A stretch of 64,000 nt of DNA from Candidatus Zixiibacteriota bacterium. GTDB lineage: Bacteria > Zixibacteria > MSB-5A5 > GN15 > FEB-12. The notes under the pieces are model-generated. The model had not been told where the DNA came from. It did not search any database and worked only from the letters and a program-made list of their open reading frames with translations. Of the stretch, positions 17,957 to 27,008 are shown in pieces (within the stretch, counting starts at the first letter, position 1; the number at the start of each line of letters is the position of its first letter). The translations under genes were made by a program, and so were the position numbers. The stretch is taken from NCBI GenBank assembly GCA_034003725.1, contig JAVEYB010000004.1, forward strand, positions 62,001 to 126,000, written 5' to 3'.

Positions 17957-19471
17957 CTATTCGAATCGTGCGAGTTTCAGGATCACCTTCACGGCCGAGC
18001 CCCAGAGCCACGCATAGCCGGCCGTACAAACAACCACAGACAGGCCCGCCAGCGGTCGAAACCACATCGTGTCGCTCGTCCGCAGCACGCGGAGCAGGTC
18101 CTGCTGATGAGCGAGCAGGAGCCAGACCACGGCCGTCGAGAGCAGCACCACCGCTGCGAGCCGAAGAGTGTCGAGCGTTGAGAACCTGACCTTCTGGGAG
18201 ATCTCCTCCGTCGTGACGACGGGAACGTGCAGCCGATAGGAGAACCGGCGCGCAAGTTGGTCGCGCAGCCGGGTGCGAATCGCCGCCGAGCGGTTGAGAA
18301 ACAGTTCGCCAAGCACGACCATCGATGCGACTCGTGACGATTCGAGATGGGACAACAGCCAGTCGGCGGATCCGTAAAATGTCGCCACGCCGGCCGAGCG
18401 GCACTTTTCGCAGAGAATGGCGGCGCACTCGGCCAGATCGTCGCCGGCTTCGATCACGGCGCCGTCGGGTGGCTCCGGATGGATCAGATCGTGCACTTCG
18501 ATACCGACCTCTTCCTCATGCGACGTGGAGGCGTCGAAGAAGTCCGCGCCCGGCGTTGCATCGGGTCCGGCGAGCCGCAACAACTGAACGGCGTTATCGG
18601 ACCGATCGGCGAGCGTACATACGTCCTGAAGGCTGGGGTCGGCGCGTTTGAATCGGTCCTGTACGAAAAGTATGACACCGGCGGCAAGCGTGATACGCAC
18701 ATCGGTAACGCCCGGAACCGATTCAAGGACGTCGCGAACAGCCGGCATCTGTTCGGCATCCTGCGGCCGCCCGACTACCGTCAGGATGCCGGCATGGGCC
18801 CCGATCTTGACGGACAGGTGACGCGTGCGGTCGTCGTGCAGCAGGCGGTAGTGCGCCAACGACGCGAGTCGGAGATTGAGCAAAGATGAACGGGCGGCGT
18901 CCCCGAACTTGAACTCGGGCAGGCCGGCCATGGTCTTGACTTTATCCAAGGCGTGGTTTATCCCGGTCTGCGATATGTTGACGAGCACGTCGTAGTAAAA
19001 CAGATCACGCCAGTCTACGTGGTAGAGGAAACGCGACCAGCGGTCACGGTCGAGGTCGACATGGGCGATATACTCTTTGGCCTCACGGTAGGATTTGCCC
19101 ATGGTGTGCATGACGACATGGGTACGGAAGTCGGTGTCGGCTACAACCCGGACGCGCAGGATGTTCGGTACGCCGCTCAGCAGCATGTGTCCGGCGTGCC
19201 CGTCGTAGACGACCCCGCCCTGTAGAACTTTGTCGCAGAGCTGAACCCGCACACAGGCGAGGTAGGCGAGGCGCTCCTGTGCCATTTCCTCATACAGGAG
19301 CGGGGGTTTATGAATGGCTTCCTGCAGCAGGTCTACCGGCACGCCACAGCGCTTCGCCTCTTCGGCGAGTTGCTCCCGACTCACATACTGCCAGCCGAGT
19401 TCATCGGCCAGTTTCTGAGAGAGTTCGTGCCCCCCGCTGTAGGTGCCGCGCGAAACGGTTATAAGTGACAT
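17957..19471 (-). CDS. Cytidylate-kinase-like protein fused to BON domain and membrane segment
   Basis: A 504-residue multidomain protein. Residues about 1-190 match the cytidylate-kinase-like family (start SLITVSRGTYSGGHELS, with a degenerate P-loop that lacks the usual lysine, and VVYDGHAGHMLL). Residues about 210-275 resemble a BON domain (HLSVKIGAHAGILTVVGRP then VPGVTDVRITL). Residues about 335-410 look like a universal-stress or nucleotide-binding fold, unassigned. Two hydrophobic helices (about 438-455 and 475-495) end the protein, so it is probably membrane-attached with a cytoplasmic N terminus. The function is unknown; regulation of the adjacent TauE/SafE permease is one possibility. 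Confidence 0.75.
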   Translation of the reverse strand: MSLITVSRGTYSGGHELSQKLADELGWQYVSREQLAEEAKRCGVPVDLLQEAIHKPPLLYEEMAQERLAYLACVRVQLCDKVLQGGVVYDGHAGHMLLSGVPNILRVRVVADTDFRTHVVMHTMGKSYREAKEYIAHVDLDRDRWSRFLYHVDWRDLFYYDVLVNISQTGINHALDKVKTMAGLPEFKFGDAARSSLLNLRLASLAHYRLLHDDRTRHLSVKIGAHAGILTVVGRPQDAEQMPAVRDVLESVPGVTDVRITLAAGVILFVQDRFKRADPSLQDVCTLADRSDNAVQLLRLAGPDATPGADFFDASTSHEEEVGIEVHDLIHPEPPDGAVIEAGDDLAECAAILCEKCRSAGVATFYGSADWLLSHLESSRVASMVVLGELFLNRSAAIRTRLRDQLARRFSYRLHVPVVTTEEISQKVRFSTLDTLRLAAVVLLSTAVVWLLLAHQQDLLRVLRTSDTMWFRPLAGLSVVVCTAGYAWLWGSAVKVILKLARFE

Positions 19472-19539
19472 CTGAGCACACTATCCTCCGTACGCCCGGC
19501 CGGTCCGCCAACCGGCATATTGAGCGCCTGAATTGGGCA

Positions 19540-19568
19540 ATAATACACACGACAGTCGTAAAAATCAA
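19540..19568 (-). promoter_or_regulatory. Probable sigma-70 promoter of kinase-like/permease operon
   Basis: On the minus strand TTGATT (19563-19568), a 17-base spacer and TATTAT (19540-19545), about 70 bases upstream of the start codon. Both elements match five of six consensus positions or nearly so. Confidence 0.55.
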
Positions 19569-19703
19569 AGAAACAAAGGTCCTTCCGGTCGGCAAGACGG
19601 CGGTCGAGAAGATATTTGTTGATTTTAGGGGCCGTAAGCGTTCACTAGTGCCAGTTCGTAGGACCATTCGCGCCGAGAACCGTTTACAGTAGTCGGATAG
19701 GTC

Positions 19704-20516
19704 ATGTTTGAAGCCTTAGAGAATCTCAACCCGATCACACAAGCATTGCTCGCGACGTGTTTCACGTGGTTTATGACCGGGCTTGGCGCAGCCATGACTT
19801 TTCTTACCCGTGAGTTCAGTCGGCGCACACTCGACATGATGCTCGGGTTCGCTGCGGGGGTAATGATTGCGGCCAGTTATTGGTCGCTGCTGGCACCCGC
19901 TATCGAGATGTCTGAAGGCGGATCGGTGCCGGTGTGGGTGCCCGCCGTGACGGGATTTTTGCTTGGGGCGATTTTCCTGAGGGGCGTCGATATGGTCCTA
20001 CCTCACGTTCACATCGGCTTCAAGACCTCGGAGGCCGAGGGGATTCATACGCACTGGAAACGAACGACCTTGCTGGTACTGGCAATCACGCTTCATAACA
20101 TTCCCGAAGGACTGGCGGTTGGGGTAGCATTCGGCGCCGTGGCGGCCGGGATGCCTTCGGCAACGTTCGCGGGAGCGGTGGCCCTTGCGATCGGAATCGG
20201 CATCCAGAATTTCCCCGAAGGTGCAGCCGTTTCCGTACCGCTGCGGAGGGAAGGAATATCGGCGGGCCGGAGTTTCTGGTATGGGCAGTTGTCGGGTATG
20301 GTGGAACCGGTTGCCGGGGTGGCGGGAGCCGCGCTGGTGCTCGCAGCCCAACCGATATTGCCGTACGCCCTTGCATTCGCGGCCGGCGCGATGATCTTTG
20401 TCGTGGTGGAAGAAGTCATCCCGGAATCGCAGAGCAAGGGACATTCGGATTACGCAACGATGGGGGCAATTCTGGGATTCGCCGTCATGATGACGCTCGA
20501 TGTCGCCCTGGGATAG
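19704..20516 (+). CDS. ZIP-family divalent metal transporter (ZupT-like)
   Basis: A 270-residue membrane protein with eight predicted helices. The metal-binding helices carry HNIPEGLAVGVAFG (about residue 132) and QNFPEGAAVSVPL (about residue 170), the paired motifs of the ZIP/ZupT family; a further conserved EEVIPES is near residue 236. It would import zinc, iron or manganese. Its 3' end runs close to the HEAT-like gene (10 bases between stop and next start), so the two are probably cotranscribed. Confidence 0.93.
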   Translation: MFEALENLNPITQALLATCFTWFMTGLGAAMTFLTREFSRRTLDMMLGFAAGVMIAASYWSLLAPAIEMSEGGSVPVWVPAVTGFLLGAIFLRGVDMVLPHVHIGFKTSEAEGIHTHWKRTTLLVLAITLHNIPEGLAVGVAFGAVAAGMPSATFAGAVALAIGIGIQNFPEGAAVSVPLRREGISAGRSFWYGQLSGMVEPVAGVAGAALVLAAQPILPYALAFAAGAMIFVVVEEVIPESQSKGHSDYATMGAILGFAVMMTLDVALG

Positions 20517-20526
20517 GCAGGAGACA

Positions 20527-21207
20527 ATGCCTCGACGGATAGAAGCTTTCGGTCACTCACGGAACCGCCGCCGCAAGGCGCGAGTCAAGGCCATGCTGTT
20601 GAAGCGTGACCGTGCGGCGCCGGCGGTTTGGGAGGCCGATGAGAAAAACGGATTTCGGACGCTGCAATCGCTGCTGTGGGACAGCGACCTGCTGGTCGTC
20701 TGGCGGGCGATCGAGGCCATCGGTGAGCTGGCCGCCGCACGGGAATCGGGCGGACTCGACGAAGTCCGAGAGGTGATTCGCAGACTACTCTGGTGTATGA
20801 ACGATGAGTCCGGCAACCTGTGCTGGTTTGCGGCCGAAGCAATCGCCGAGATTCTCACGAGGGTACCGTCGCTGCGGGATGAGTTTCTGGTCGTGTGGCT
20901 GGGGTTTCTCGATGAAGAGCCATTCGAGGCGGGTGTCCGCTGGGGGATAGCGCGCCTGATACGTGCCGGCAGGCTCAGCGATGACGAATTGCAGACACTG
21001 TTGGACAGGCGCTTCGCGATCGTGGCTTCTCTCGACAACGTCAACGCTTCCGTCCGCGCGACGGCACTTTTCGCATTGACCGCGCTTGGCGAACCGGTCC
21101 CGACCGACATGCGCACGACGCTGGCCAACGACGCCACATCCGTGAATATCTACGACATCGACTCGGGCGAACTCCGGTTTGTCGAAGTTCGTTCCCTGCT
21201 GCCCTGA
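20527..21207 (+). CDS. HEAT-repeat-like protein, similar to DVU0298-type proteins of sulfate reducers
   Basis: A 226-residue, wholly alpha-helical protein with HEAT-like helical pairs (for example LLVVWRAIEAIGELAA, NLCWFAAEAIAEIL, VRWGIARLIRAG, VRATALFALTALG). Such folds usually bind other proteins. I recall similar proteins in Desulfovibrio under the label DVU0298, but this cannot be confirmed without a search. The start is the ATG at 20527, 6 bases behind GGCAGGAG, rather than an upstream ATG inside the zip gene. The end of the protein (YDIDSGELRFVEVRSLLP) is a small non-helical tail. Confidence 0.72.
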   Translation: MPRRIEAFGHSRNRRRKARVKAMLLKRDRAAPAVWEADEKNGFRTLQSLLWDSDLLVVWRAIEAIGELAAARESGGLDEVREVIRRLLWCMNDESGNLCWFAAEAIAEILTRVPSLRDEFLVVWLGFLDEEPFEAGVRWGIARLIRAGRLSDDELQTLLDRRFAIVASLDNVNASVRATALFALTALGEPVPTDMRTTLANDATSVNIYDIDSGELRFVEVRSLLP

Positions 21208-21307
21208 GTCTTCGAAGCGGCGAGCGGTCGCATTGTTGCTTTGTAGACTACAATAATCTATATTTCGTGGTTGGAACCATCCTCAACAACACAAGGAATG
21301 CTGCGAA

Positions 21308-21748
21308 ATGACACGTGACCCCGACATATCCCCCACGGACCTGGTCGGCGGCTTCACCATCGATCATTTCCGGCTGATCGAGAAGATCGGCGAAGACGGC
21401 ATGGGCGGCGGCGCAGTTCGATCACCGTCATACCTTAACCGTACACGGGGGCGCGTATCAAGGTCGGCCGTACTTTTCCATGGCATATACGTCCCGGGGT
21501 GCACGCTCGATGCGTACGCGGCCCGGCACCGCACAGCCAACGCAACCGTTCCGATCGTCCGGTTTGTTGTCGATGCCGATGATTTCGACGCCGTCGACCG
21601 CATACTCGAACACCACCTGCGGGACAACGTGCTCGGCGACGAATTTACAGAAGCGACGATCGTGCGCGAAGATGTTCCGCATGTCGAACCGGCAAGTCAG
21701 GAGATCCTATTACGGCACACGTCGGACGTAATTGACCTCCTCGTGTAA
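21308..21748 (+). pseudogene. Remnant of a Ser/Thr protein kinase start, followed by unrelated frame
   Basis: The frame opens behind AAGGAATG with about 35 residues that look like the start of a bacterial Hanks-type kinase: a polar lead, then HFRLIEKIGEDGMGGG, close to the glycine-rich loop IGEGGMG. After this the frame loses any kinase similarity; there is no catalytic HRD or DFG motif, and the remaining 110 residues are not recognised. The simplest reading is a kinase gene deleted after its first codons and joined to other DNA. The later part (VDADDFDAVDRILEHHL onward) could belong to a real small protein, but nothing supports a function. Confidence 0.45.
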
Positions 21749-21846
21749 GTTCGCCTGCGGATATCGGGGCGGACAAGAACCCCGCGTGCGGACTACTGCA
21801 GTACGCAGGGCCGACGGGAATTTGAGAAATCTCGATACTCGACGTA

Positions 21847-22683
21847 TTACGATGCGGAACCGGATCCGCCTTCTGCGCCCAGTTTCTCCCGGCGGGCCGC
21901 CAGAGCGTCGGAGCGCACACTCATAGTCTTTTCACCGAAAAGAGCGAACCGGAGCCATCGGTATCCGAACTTCAGCAGCTCGACATCGTCTTCCTTGATC
22001 TTCTCTCTGGTCGTATCATCGACTTCGAACTTGCTGAAGAACGTGCTCCCGAACAGAAATCGGCGGAAGTTATCGATATCGTAACACACCGTATAGAACA
22101 TATCCATCTTCTCAGGCGAAAGCATTTTCCCTTCGCCAAAGTAACGATGGGTGGTAAGATGCTTGAACATCTCGCCGTTGCGGTCGTAATCGTCCACACC
22201 CTGTGCGCGCTTGTAGTCGGCGATGGTCCATTCCTTTTTGTCGTCGAATCCGCGGCATACGGATTCCTGCAGGAGGAAGTAGAATTCCTCCTCAATCGCT
22301 TCGGCCCCCTCGCCGGGTGAGGCTACGCCGAGCGGATACATGCGGCAGGCCCAGGGACGGTCGGCATAGACGGAACACCCTTCCGGGCGGTTGAAAGGAC
22401 AGGACTTGCGGTCATCGTCCTCCATGCGCAGCAGCACGACCGGGAATTTGGAGTCTTTGCTGAAGGGAGTAATCGTGTAACGGTCGAGGAAGTCATCGGA
22501 AGTGATACCGAGGTTGTTCTTCAGGCGGATGATGTCGTACGGGGTCAGGAAGATATTGACGTCACCGCAACAACGGTTGAAACAGGCAACACCGTGATGG
22601 CAGTCGAACCGAAAGACGCTGTCGGGTTTGAGTCGCGGGTATTCTTTCAGGACTTTTTCTTTGAAGGCATCGATTTCTTTCAT
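21847..22683 (-). CDS. YkgJ-family cysteine-cluster protein
   Basis: A 278-residue protein of the YkgJ (zinc/iron-chelating) family. Conserved cysteines are in FDCHHGVACFNRCCGDVNIFLTP-like order: C at about residues 28, 34, 38 and 39, then CPFNRPEGCSVYADRPWACRMYP near residues 95-115. The pattern suggests a bound metal or Fe-S cluster. The C-terminal half is longer than in minimal YkgJ proteins and is not recognised. It is 12 bases behind the small zinc-ribbon gene, so the two are likely cotranscribed, downstream of sat-aprBA but past a terminator. Confidence 0.85.
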   Translation of the reverse strand: MKEIDAFKEKVLKEYPRLKPDSVFRFDCHHGVACFNRCCGDVNIFLTPYDIIRLKNNLGITSDDFLDRYTITPFSKDSKFPVVLLRMEDDDRKSCPFNRPEGCSVYADRPWACRMYPLGVASPGEGAEAIEEEFYFLLQESVCRGFDDKKEWTIADYKRAQGVDDYDRNGEMFKHLTTHRYFGEGKMLSPEKMDMFYTVCYDIDNFRRFLFGSTFFSKFEVDDTTREKIKEDDVELLKFGYRWLRFALFGEKTMSVRSDALAARREKLGAEGGSGSAS

Positions 22684-22695
22684 GAGCCGCTCCTG

Positions 22696-22977
22696 TCAGT
22701 CGACGATACCGTCTTTGAGCGCGTCCCCGGACCATACCGGTAACGGTCCCGACTCGCCGTTGTCAGGGTTGAAGCGATATCGGTACGACACGTTCTGTTT
22801 GAATTGCGATCGCATCCACTCCCACCCCTCGATATAGTAGGCGCATTCGTCGTTGAAGCAGACGAACTGGGGGACGAATCCCCACGCCGATTCGAGCGAA
22901 CCGACCCAGCGCCGCATCTTCTTGCCGCAATACGGACAGACGTCGTCGCCCGCACCGCTGAATTTCTTTTCCGCCAT
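22696..22977 (-). CDS. Small zinc-ribbon protein
   Basis: A 93-residue protein with CPYCGKKM (about residues 13-16 for the cysteine pair) and a second pair in CFNDECAYY (about residues 39-44), a single four-cysteine zinc ribbon resembling the Ogr/Delta type. The rest contains an aromatic-rich segment, NVSYRYRFNP. ATG at 22977 is chosen because the protein becomes typical from there; a start at 23004 would add nine residues. It pairs with the YkgJ-type gene and follows aprA at a distance of about 200 bases. The function is unknown. Confidence 0.7.
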   Translation of the reverse strand: MAEKKFSGAGDDVCPYCGKKMRRWVGSLESAWGFVPQFVCFNDECAYYIEGWEWMRSQFKQNVSYRYRFNPDNGESGPLPVWSGDALKDGIVD

Positions 22978-23076
22978 CACCACTCTCTGACTCGATAGAT
23001 TCATCCAATCACGATACCGTTCCGTCGAGGCCACTTATACCCAGTCCGATTGCCCGGTACAAGCGGCCACAAAGAA

Positions 23077-23104
23077 TCCTCCGGGGGATGGACCGCCCGG
23101 AGGA
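23077..23104 (-). terminator. Rho-independent-like terminator after aprA
   Basis: A perfect 9-bp stem (TCCTCCGGG with CCCGGAGGA, 10-base loop). On the minus strand it is followed by TTCTTTGTG. It lies 76 bases past the aprA stop and would end the sat-aprBA transcript. Confidence 0.65.
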
Positions 23105-23179
23105 CCATCGACTCAATGCTGTCGTTTATCGAGGCGACTGCCGGTCCCCTGCGGGAGCCGGCAATCGTCGGTACGGTCG

Positions 23180-25102
23180 CTATCCGCCGACCAGCTCGTG
23201 TTCCTGAGCCTTCGGATACAGATGGAGCATCGGCCGCTTGATCATTTCCCACTCGTTCTTTCCGGGGATCCAGCGGCAGTTGGCGAAGCAATGCCAATTG
23301 GCCTCGTCCATCGTCGGGAAGTCAGTGCGGCGGTAGTATCCCGGCCAGCGAGTCTCTTCGCGGAAGAGAATCGTGCGGGTGTGGGCCTCGGCCTGCCACA
23401 GGCGCTGGACGTTTTCCCAGCACCGGAGCAGTTCGTGCAGGTCCGCAGCCGCGAGGTTCGCAGAGTCTTCCTTCAAGAAGGCCAGCAGTTCGAGGGCACG
23501 GTCGAGACACGCCTTGTTGGTGGCGAACTGCGCGGAGACGCCTCCGACGTACTCGTCCATGATCTTCTGCAGGCGGAACATGAACATTTTCGGCTTGATG
23601 TAGTGCGGGTTGATTTCCGGGTCGGTCGTCTTGCCGGAGAATTCGGCAAAGACATCCAGCGGCTTGAACTGGGCTTCGATCATCTTGTCGACGGCGGCCG
23701 TGTCCATGGACGGCAGGGTGTTGTTCTCGACGACGAACTTCACCGCGGCCTTACCGCAGATGCGACCTTCGGCATGCGAGCCAGAGGAGAACTTGTGCGA
23801 GGAGGCACCGGAGGCGTCACCAGCACAGAACATTCCCTTGACGGTCGACATGTGGCTGTAACCCCAGAAATAGTCGTTTTTGGTCTGGCCGTTCTGGAGG
23901 TCTTCCGGACCGGAGATCCAGGCGCCGGAGGCGCCGGAGTGTGAACCGATGAAATACGGCTCAGCGGCAGCGATCTCAGACGAGCGCTTCTCGGGCTCGA
24001 CGTTGTTGGCGGCCCACAGAATCGCCTGCGAAATCGTCATATCGAGGAAGTCTTCCCAGGCCTCGGCTTCGAGCTCTTTCAGTTTCTTCTTGGCGGCCTT
24101 TTCGTCGCCGGCATCGGCAGCGATCTTCTGGATGGCTTCGGCCGTCCGCATGAAGATCGGGCCCTTGCCTTCCATCACATCGAGCATGCCAAGCCAGTTG
24201 CGCAGGTTGGCCGGAATCGGCTTGACCAAACCGTAGGGCTTCCAGCTCTCCAGCTCGTCCTTGCGCTCGATCATGTAGTTGCCGCCCATGGCGTTGGTCG
24301 CAGCCGACTTGAACAGCAGGAACCATGCGCCGACCGGACCGTAGGCATCCTTGAAGCGCACCGGGATGAACCGGACTTCCTGCGACGTCATTTCGGCGCC
24401 GGCGCGAAGCGTGAAGTAGGCCGATGAACCGGAGTTCCACGGCGGATACCACGCACGGCCGAGACCTTCGCCGGTGCTGCGCGGCTTGAAGACGTGCACG
24501 GCACCACCCATGGCGACGATCACCGACTTGGCGCGGAACACATACGCCTTGTTCTCACGGGTCGAAAAACCGATCGCACCGGCGATCCGGTCACCATCGA
24601 GAATCGGCTCGGTGATGAACACGCGTTCAAAGTACTCTCCGCCCGCTTCCTGGAGCGCGTTCTTGGCGGCTTCGGCGACGATCACCTTGTACGATTCGCC
24701 GTTGATCATCAGCTGCCAACGACCTTCGTGCACGTAGCGGCCTTCCGCGTCTTTCCAAATCGGCAGACCCCACTTCTCGAAGAGGTGGACGGTCGAGTCG
24801 ACGTGGCGGGCGATATTGGCCACCAGGTCTTCGCGGATAATACCCATGAGGTCCATGCGGACGTAGTCCACGTAGTCCTTCACGGTGTTTTTGCCTTCAT
24901 GCAGGCCGACGTACTGGTTGATGGCGGAGAGGCCCATGGCCACGGCTCCGGAGCGATCCATCGCCGCCTTGTCAACCAGCGTCACCTTGAGGCCGTTTTT
25001 CTTCGCCCAGTAGGCAGCTTCCACCGCTGCGCCACAGGCTGCCATGCCACCACCGAGGATCAGAAGGTCAGTGGTGACTTCCACTTTTTCGAATTTAGCC
25101 AT
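23180..25102 (-). CDS. aprA: Adenylylsulfate reductase alpha subunit AprA
   Basis: A 640-residue flavoprotein of the fumarate-reductase/succinate-dehydrogenase superfamily that reduces APS to sulfite and AMP. The FAD-binding site opens the protein (LLILGGGMAACGAAVEAA), and later family segments include FVPRSTGEGLGRAWYPP-like FKPRSTGEGLGRA, HSGASGAWISGPEDLQ and the AprA-typical AGDASGASSHKFSSGSH. Length is near the family norm. The start codon is preceded by GGAAGGAACG. It follows aprB after 21 bases. Presence with sat, qmo and reductive-type dsr genes indicates the reductive direction, though the protein alone does not fix it. Confidence 0.98.
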   Translation of the reverse strand: MAKFEKVEVTTDLLILGGGMAACGAAVEAAYWAKKNGLKVTLVDKAAMDRSGAVAMGLSAINQYVGLHEGKNTVKDYVDYVRMDLMGIIREDLVANIARHVDSTVHLFEKWGLPIWKDAEGRYVHEGRWQLMINGESYKVIVAEAAKNALQEAGGEYFERVFITEPILDGDRIAGAIGFSTRENKAYVFRAKSVIVAMGGAVHVFKPRSTGEGLGRAWYPPWNSGSSAYFTLRAGAEMTSQEVRFIPVRFKDAYGPVGAWFLLFKSAATNAMGGNYMIERKDELESWKPYGLVKPIPANLRNWLGMLDVMEGKGPIFMRTAEAIQKIAADAGDEKAAKKKLKELEAEAWEDFLDMTISQAILWAANNVEPEKRSSEIAAAEPYFIGSHSGASGAWISGPEDLQNGQTKNDYFWGYSHMSTVKGMFCAGDASGASSHKFSSGSHAEGRICGKAAVKFVVENNTLPSMDTAAVDKMIEAQFKPLDVFAEFSGKTTDPEINPHYIKPKMFMFRLQKIMDEYVGGVSAQFATNKACLDRALELLAFLKEDSANLAAADLHELLRCWENVQRLWQAEAHTRTILFREETRWPGYYRRTDFPTMDEANWHCFANCRWIPGKNEWEMIKRPMLHLYPKAQEHELVGG

Positions 25103-25123
25103 CGTGTTCGTTCCTTCCGATTC

Positions 25124-25561
25124 CTACTTGATCGTGTACACTTCTGACATGTTCAGGGCGGCCGGTTCCTGCGCGAGCACCTGGGAGTTCAGGTCGTTGT
25201 GCGGCGGGTATCCGCCAGCCGGCTGAGCCTGACCCTCCGGGGTAGTCCGGATCGGGAACTTAAAGCGTTTGAGCATGCCGTTGCGGAACTTGACCGTCCA
25301 CATGATGCTGTCGGTCGAGCGCATCGGCGTGACGTTAGCGCCCATGGGAACAAAGTCTGCGTACCCGCGGACTTCGATAGCCTGCACCGGGCAGATCTTC
25401 ACGCACGAGTAGCATTCCCAACACATCTCAGGCTCCCGGTTCCAGGCCTTCATGGCCTCCTTGTCGAGCACCATGAGGTCGTTGGGACAAATGTACTGGC
25501 ATGCGGTCTTGTCCAGTGCCTTGCACCCATCGCATTTCTCGGGGTTTACGTAGCTAGGCAT
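25124..25561 (-). CDS. aprB: Adenylylsulfate reductase beta subunit AprB
   Basis: A 145-residue ferredoxin-like subunit with two [4Fe-4S] clusters that passes electrons from the Qmo complex to AprA. Eight ligand cysteines are visible in EKCDGCKALDKTACQYICP and CWECYSCVKICP. The C-terminal tail (about residues 105-145, rich in proline) is the part that wraps AprA in known structures. The gene is in the usual order sat-aprB-aprA. Confidence 0.98.
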   Translation of the reverse strand: MPSYVNPEKCDGCKALDKTACQYICPNDLMVLDKEAMKAWNREPEMCWECYSCVKICPVQAIEVRGYADFVPMGANVTPMRSTDSIMWTVKFRNGMLKRFKFPIRTTPEGQAQPAGGYPPHNDLNSQVLAQEPAALNMSEVYTIK

Positions 25562-25612
25562 TACACCCTCCTTACACAGGATAAAGACTGAAAGGTCTTC
25601 GCGTACCTAACG

Positions 25613-26839
25613 TTATTTCTTCCTGGCGTCGCCGGTCGCATGACCGTGCAGTTTCACTTCCACTTTCTCGTCTTCCTCAAGCTCGGCGTAATACTGACGC
25701 AGAATCTCGAGGACTTCCGGACGGCTGAACTCTGCCGGAACACTTCCGCCCTCGGACAGCGCTTTGCGCAGTGCCGTGCCGGAGAGGAAAAGGCGGTCTT
25801 CCTTGCCGTGCGGACAGGTCTTCATCGAAGACATCCCGCCGCACTTGAAGCACCAGAAGGTCCAGTCGATCGGCAGCATCTTGCACAAGAGGGCTCCGTC
25901 CCACAGCTTGAAGAAGATTTCCTGCGCATCGAACGGGCCATAATAGTCGCCGACGCCGGCGTGGTCGCGGCCGATGATCATGTGCGTGCAGCCGAAGTTC
26001 TGGCGGAAAACGGCGTGCAGGAGGCCCTCACGCGGGCCGGCATAGCGCATGTCGAGCGGGTATCCGCCGGTTACCACGCGATCCTTCACGAAGTAGTTCT
26101 CAACCAGGGTATTGATGCACTTAACGCGCACGTCCGCCGGGATGTCGCCGGGCTTCAGGCCGCCCACCAGCTGATGAATGTACAGACCGTCGGAGACTTC
26201 GACTGCGATCTTCGCAAGATACTCGTGCGACCGGTGCATCGGGTTGCGAAGCTGCAGGGCCGCGATGGACTTCCAGCCTTTCTGCTCAAAGATCTTGCGG
26301 CTCTCGGCAGGGCGCTGATAGATGCCCTTGAAGTGCTCGGGGAAATAGCTCTCGGAGAGCACCTTCACGGGGCCGGCGATGTTCCACGGCTTCTGGGCCA
26401 TGACCATCTTGACGCCGGGGTGCGCTTCATCGGTTGTCGAAAACACGTGCTTGCACTCGAAGGCCTTGTCGATCTGATAAGACTCGGTCACCTTCATCGT
26501 ACCCATGATCTCCTGCGTCTCGCCGGAGATGAGGGTGATCTCCGTTCCCGGGTCGATCTTGCTGTCGTGAGAGAGCGTGACCGGAATGGGCCAGAAGATG
26601 CCGTTGGTCATCTTCATGTGCTCGCAGACACCCTTCCAGTCGTCCTTGCCCATAAAGCCGTCGAGCGGAGTGAAGCCGCCGATTCCGAGCATGATGAGGT
26701 CGCCGGTTTCACGCGATGTCATCACCACTCTGGGTAGCTTCTCGGCGCGTTTTAACTCGGCTGCCCTCTCCGCTCCTTCGAGCAGCAGGATCTTCAGTTT
26801 GTCACTGCCATGCGGCGGGATCAGCATTGAAGTTGCCAT
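25613..26839 (-). CDS. sat: Sulfate adenylyltransferase (ATP sulfurylase)
   Basis: A 408-residue dissimilatory-type ATP sulfurylase, which activates sulfate with ATP to APS. The active-site motifs are [12 protein letters not shown] (about residue 198) and [17 protein letters not shown] (about residue 293). A metal-binding cluster of the type found in sulfate reducers, CFKCGGM...TCPHG, is near residue 330. The ATG at 26839 is chosen over an upstream in-frame codon because GGATAGGAAG lies 7 bases before it and the protein starts normally there. It has its own promoter with two flanking operator-like sites. Confidence 0.97.
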   Translation of the reverse strand: MATSMLIPPHGSDKLKILLLEGAERAAELKRAEKLPRVVMTSRETGDLIMLGIGGFTPLDGFMGKDDWKGVCEHMKMTNGIFWPIPVTLSHDSKIDPGTEITLISGETQEIMGTMKVTESYQIDKAFECKHVFSTTDEAHPGVKMVMAQKPWNIAGPVKVLSESYFPEHFKGIYQRPAESRKIFEQKGWKSIAALQLRNPMHRSHEYLAKIAVEVSDGLYIHQLVGGLKPGDIPADVRVKCINTLVENYFVKDRVVTGGYPLDMRYAGPREGLLHAVFRQNFGCTHMIIGRDHAGVGDYYGPFDAQEIFFKLWDGALLCKMLPIDWTFWCFKCGGMSSMKTCPHGKEDRLFLSGTALRKALSEGGSVPAEFSRPEVLEILRQYYAELEEDEKVEVKLHGHATGDARKK

Positions 26840-26898
26840 AGTGTTCTTCCTATCCTTCTCTATGATCAGCGTGGTTCTTATTGAAGTGATCGGCAGCC

Positions 26899-26916
26899 AT
26901 GTGACTTTTTTCACAA
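26899..26916. promoter_or_regulatory. Operator-like site, ATGTGA-CTTTTT-TCACAA
   Basis: Near-perfect inverted repeat in the sat leader, at about +53 to +70 from the predicted start of transcription. It matches the recurring window element and fits both the Rex and CRP/FNR (HcpR) consensus. Confidence 0.65.
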
Positions 26917-26974
26917 GGCGCAACAAGGAATACAGGCTGCAATCCGTCCTTCTCCCTTTTGAGGGACTGCTTCG

Positions 26975-27003
26975 AATCTAAAGCCGGTCCCAGTGAGTGT
27001 CAA
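26975..27003 (-). promoter_or_regulatory. Probable sat-aprBA promoter
   Basis: On the minus strand TTGACA (26998-27003), a 17-base spacer and TAGATT (26975-26980). The leader would be about 130 bases. Flanked by two operator-like sites. Confidence 0.65.
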
Positions 27004-27008
27004 GCGAA

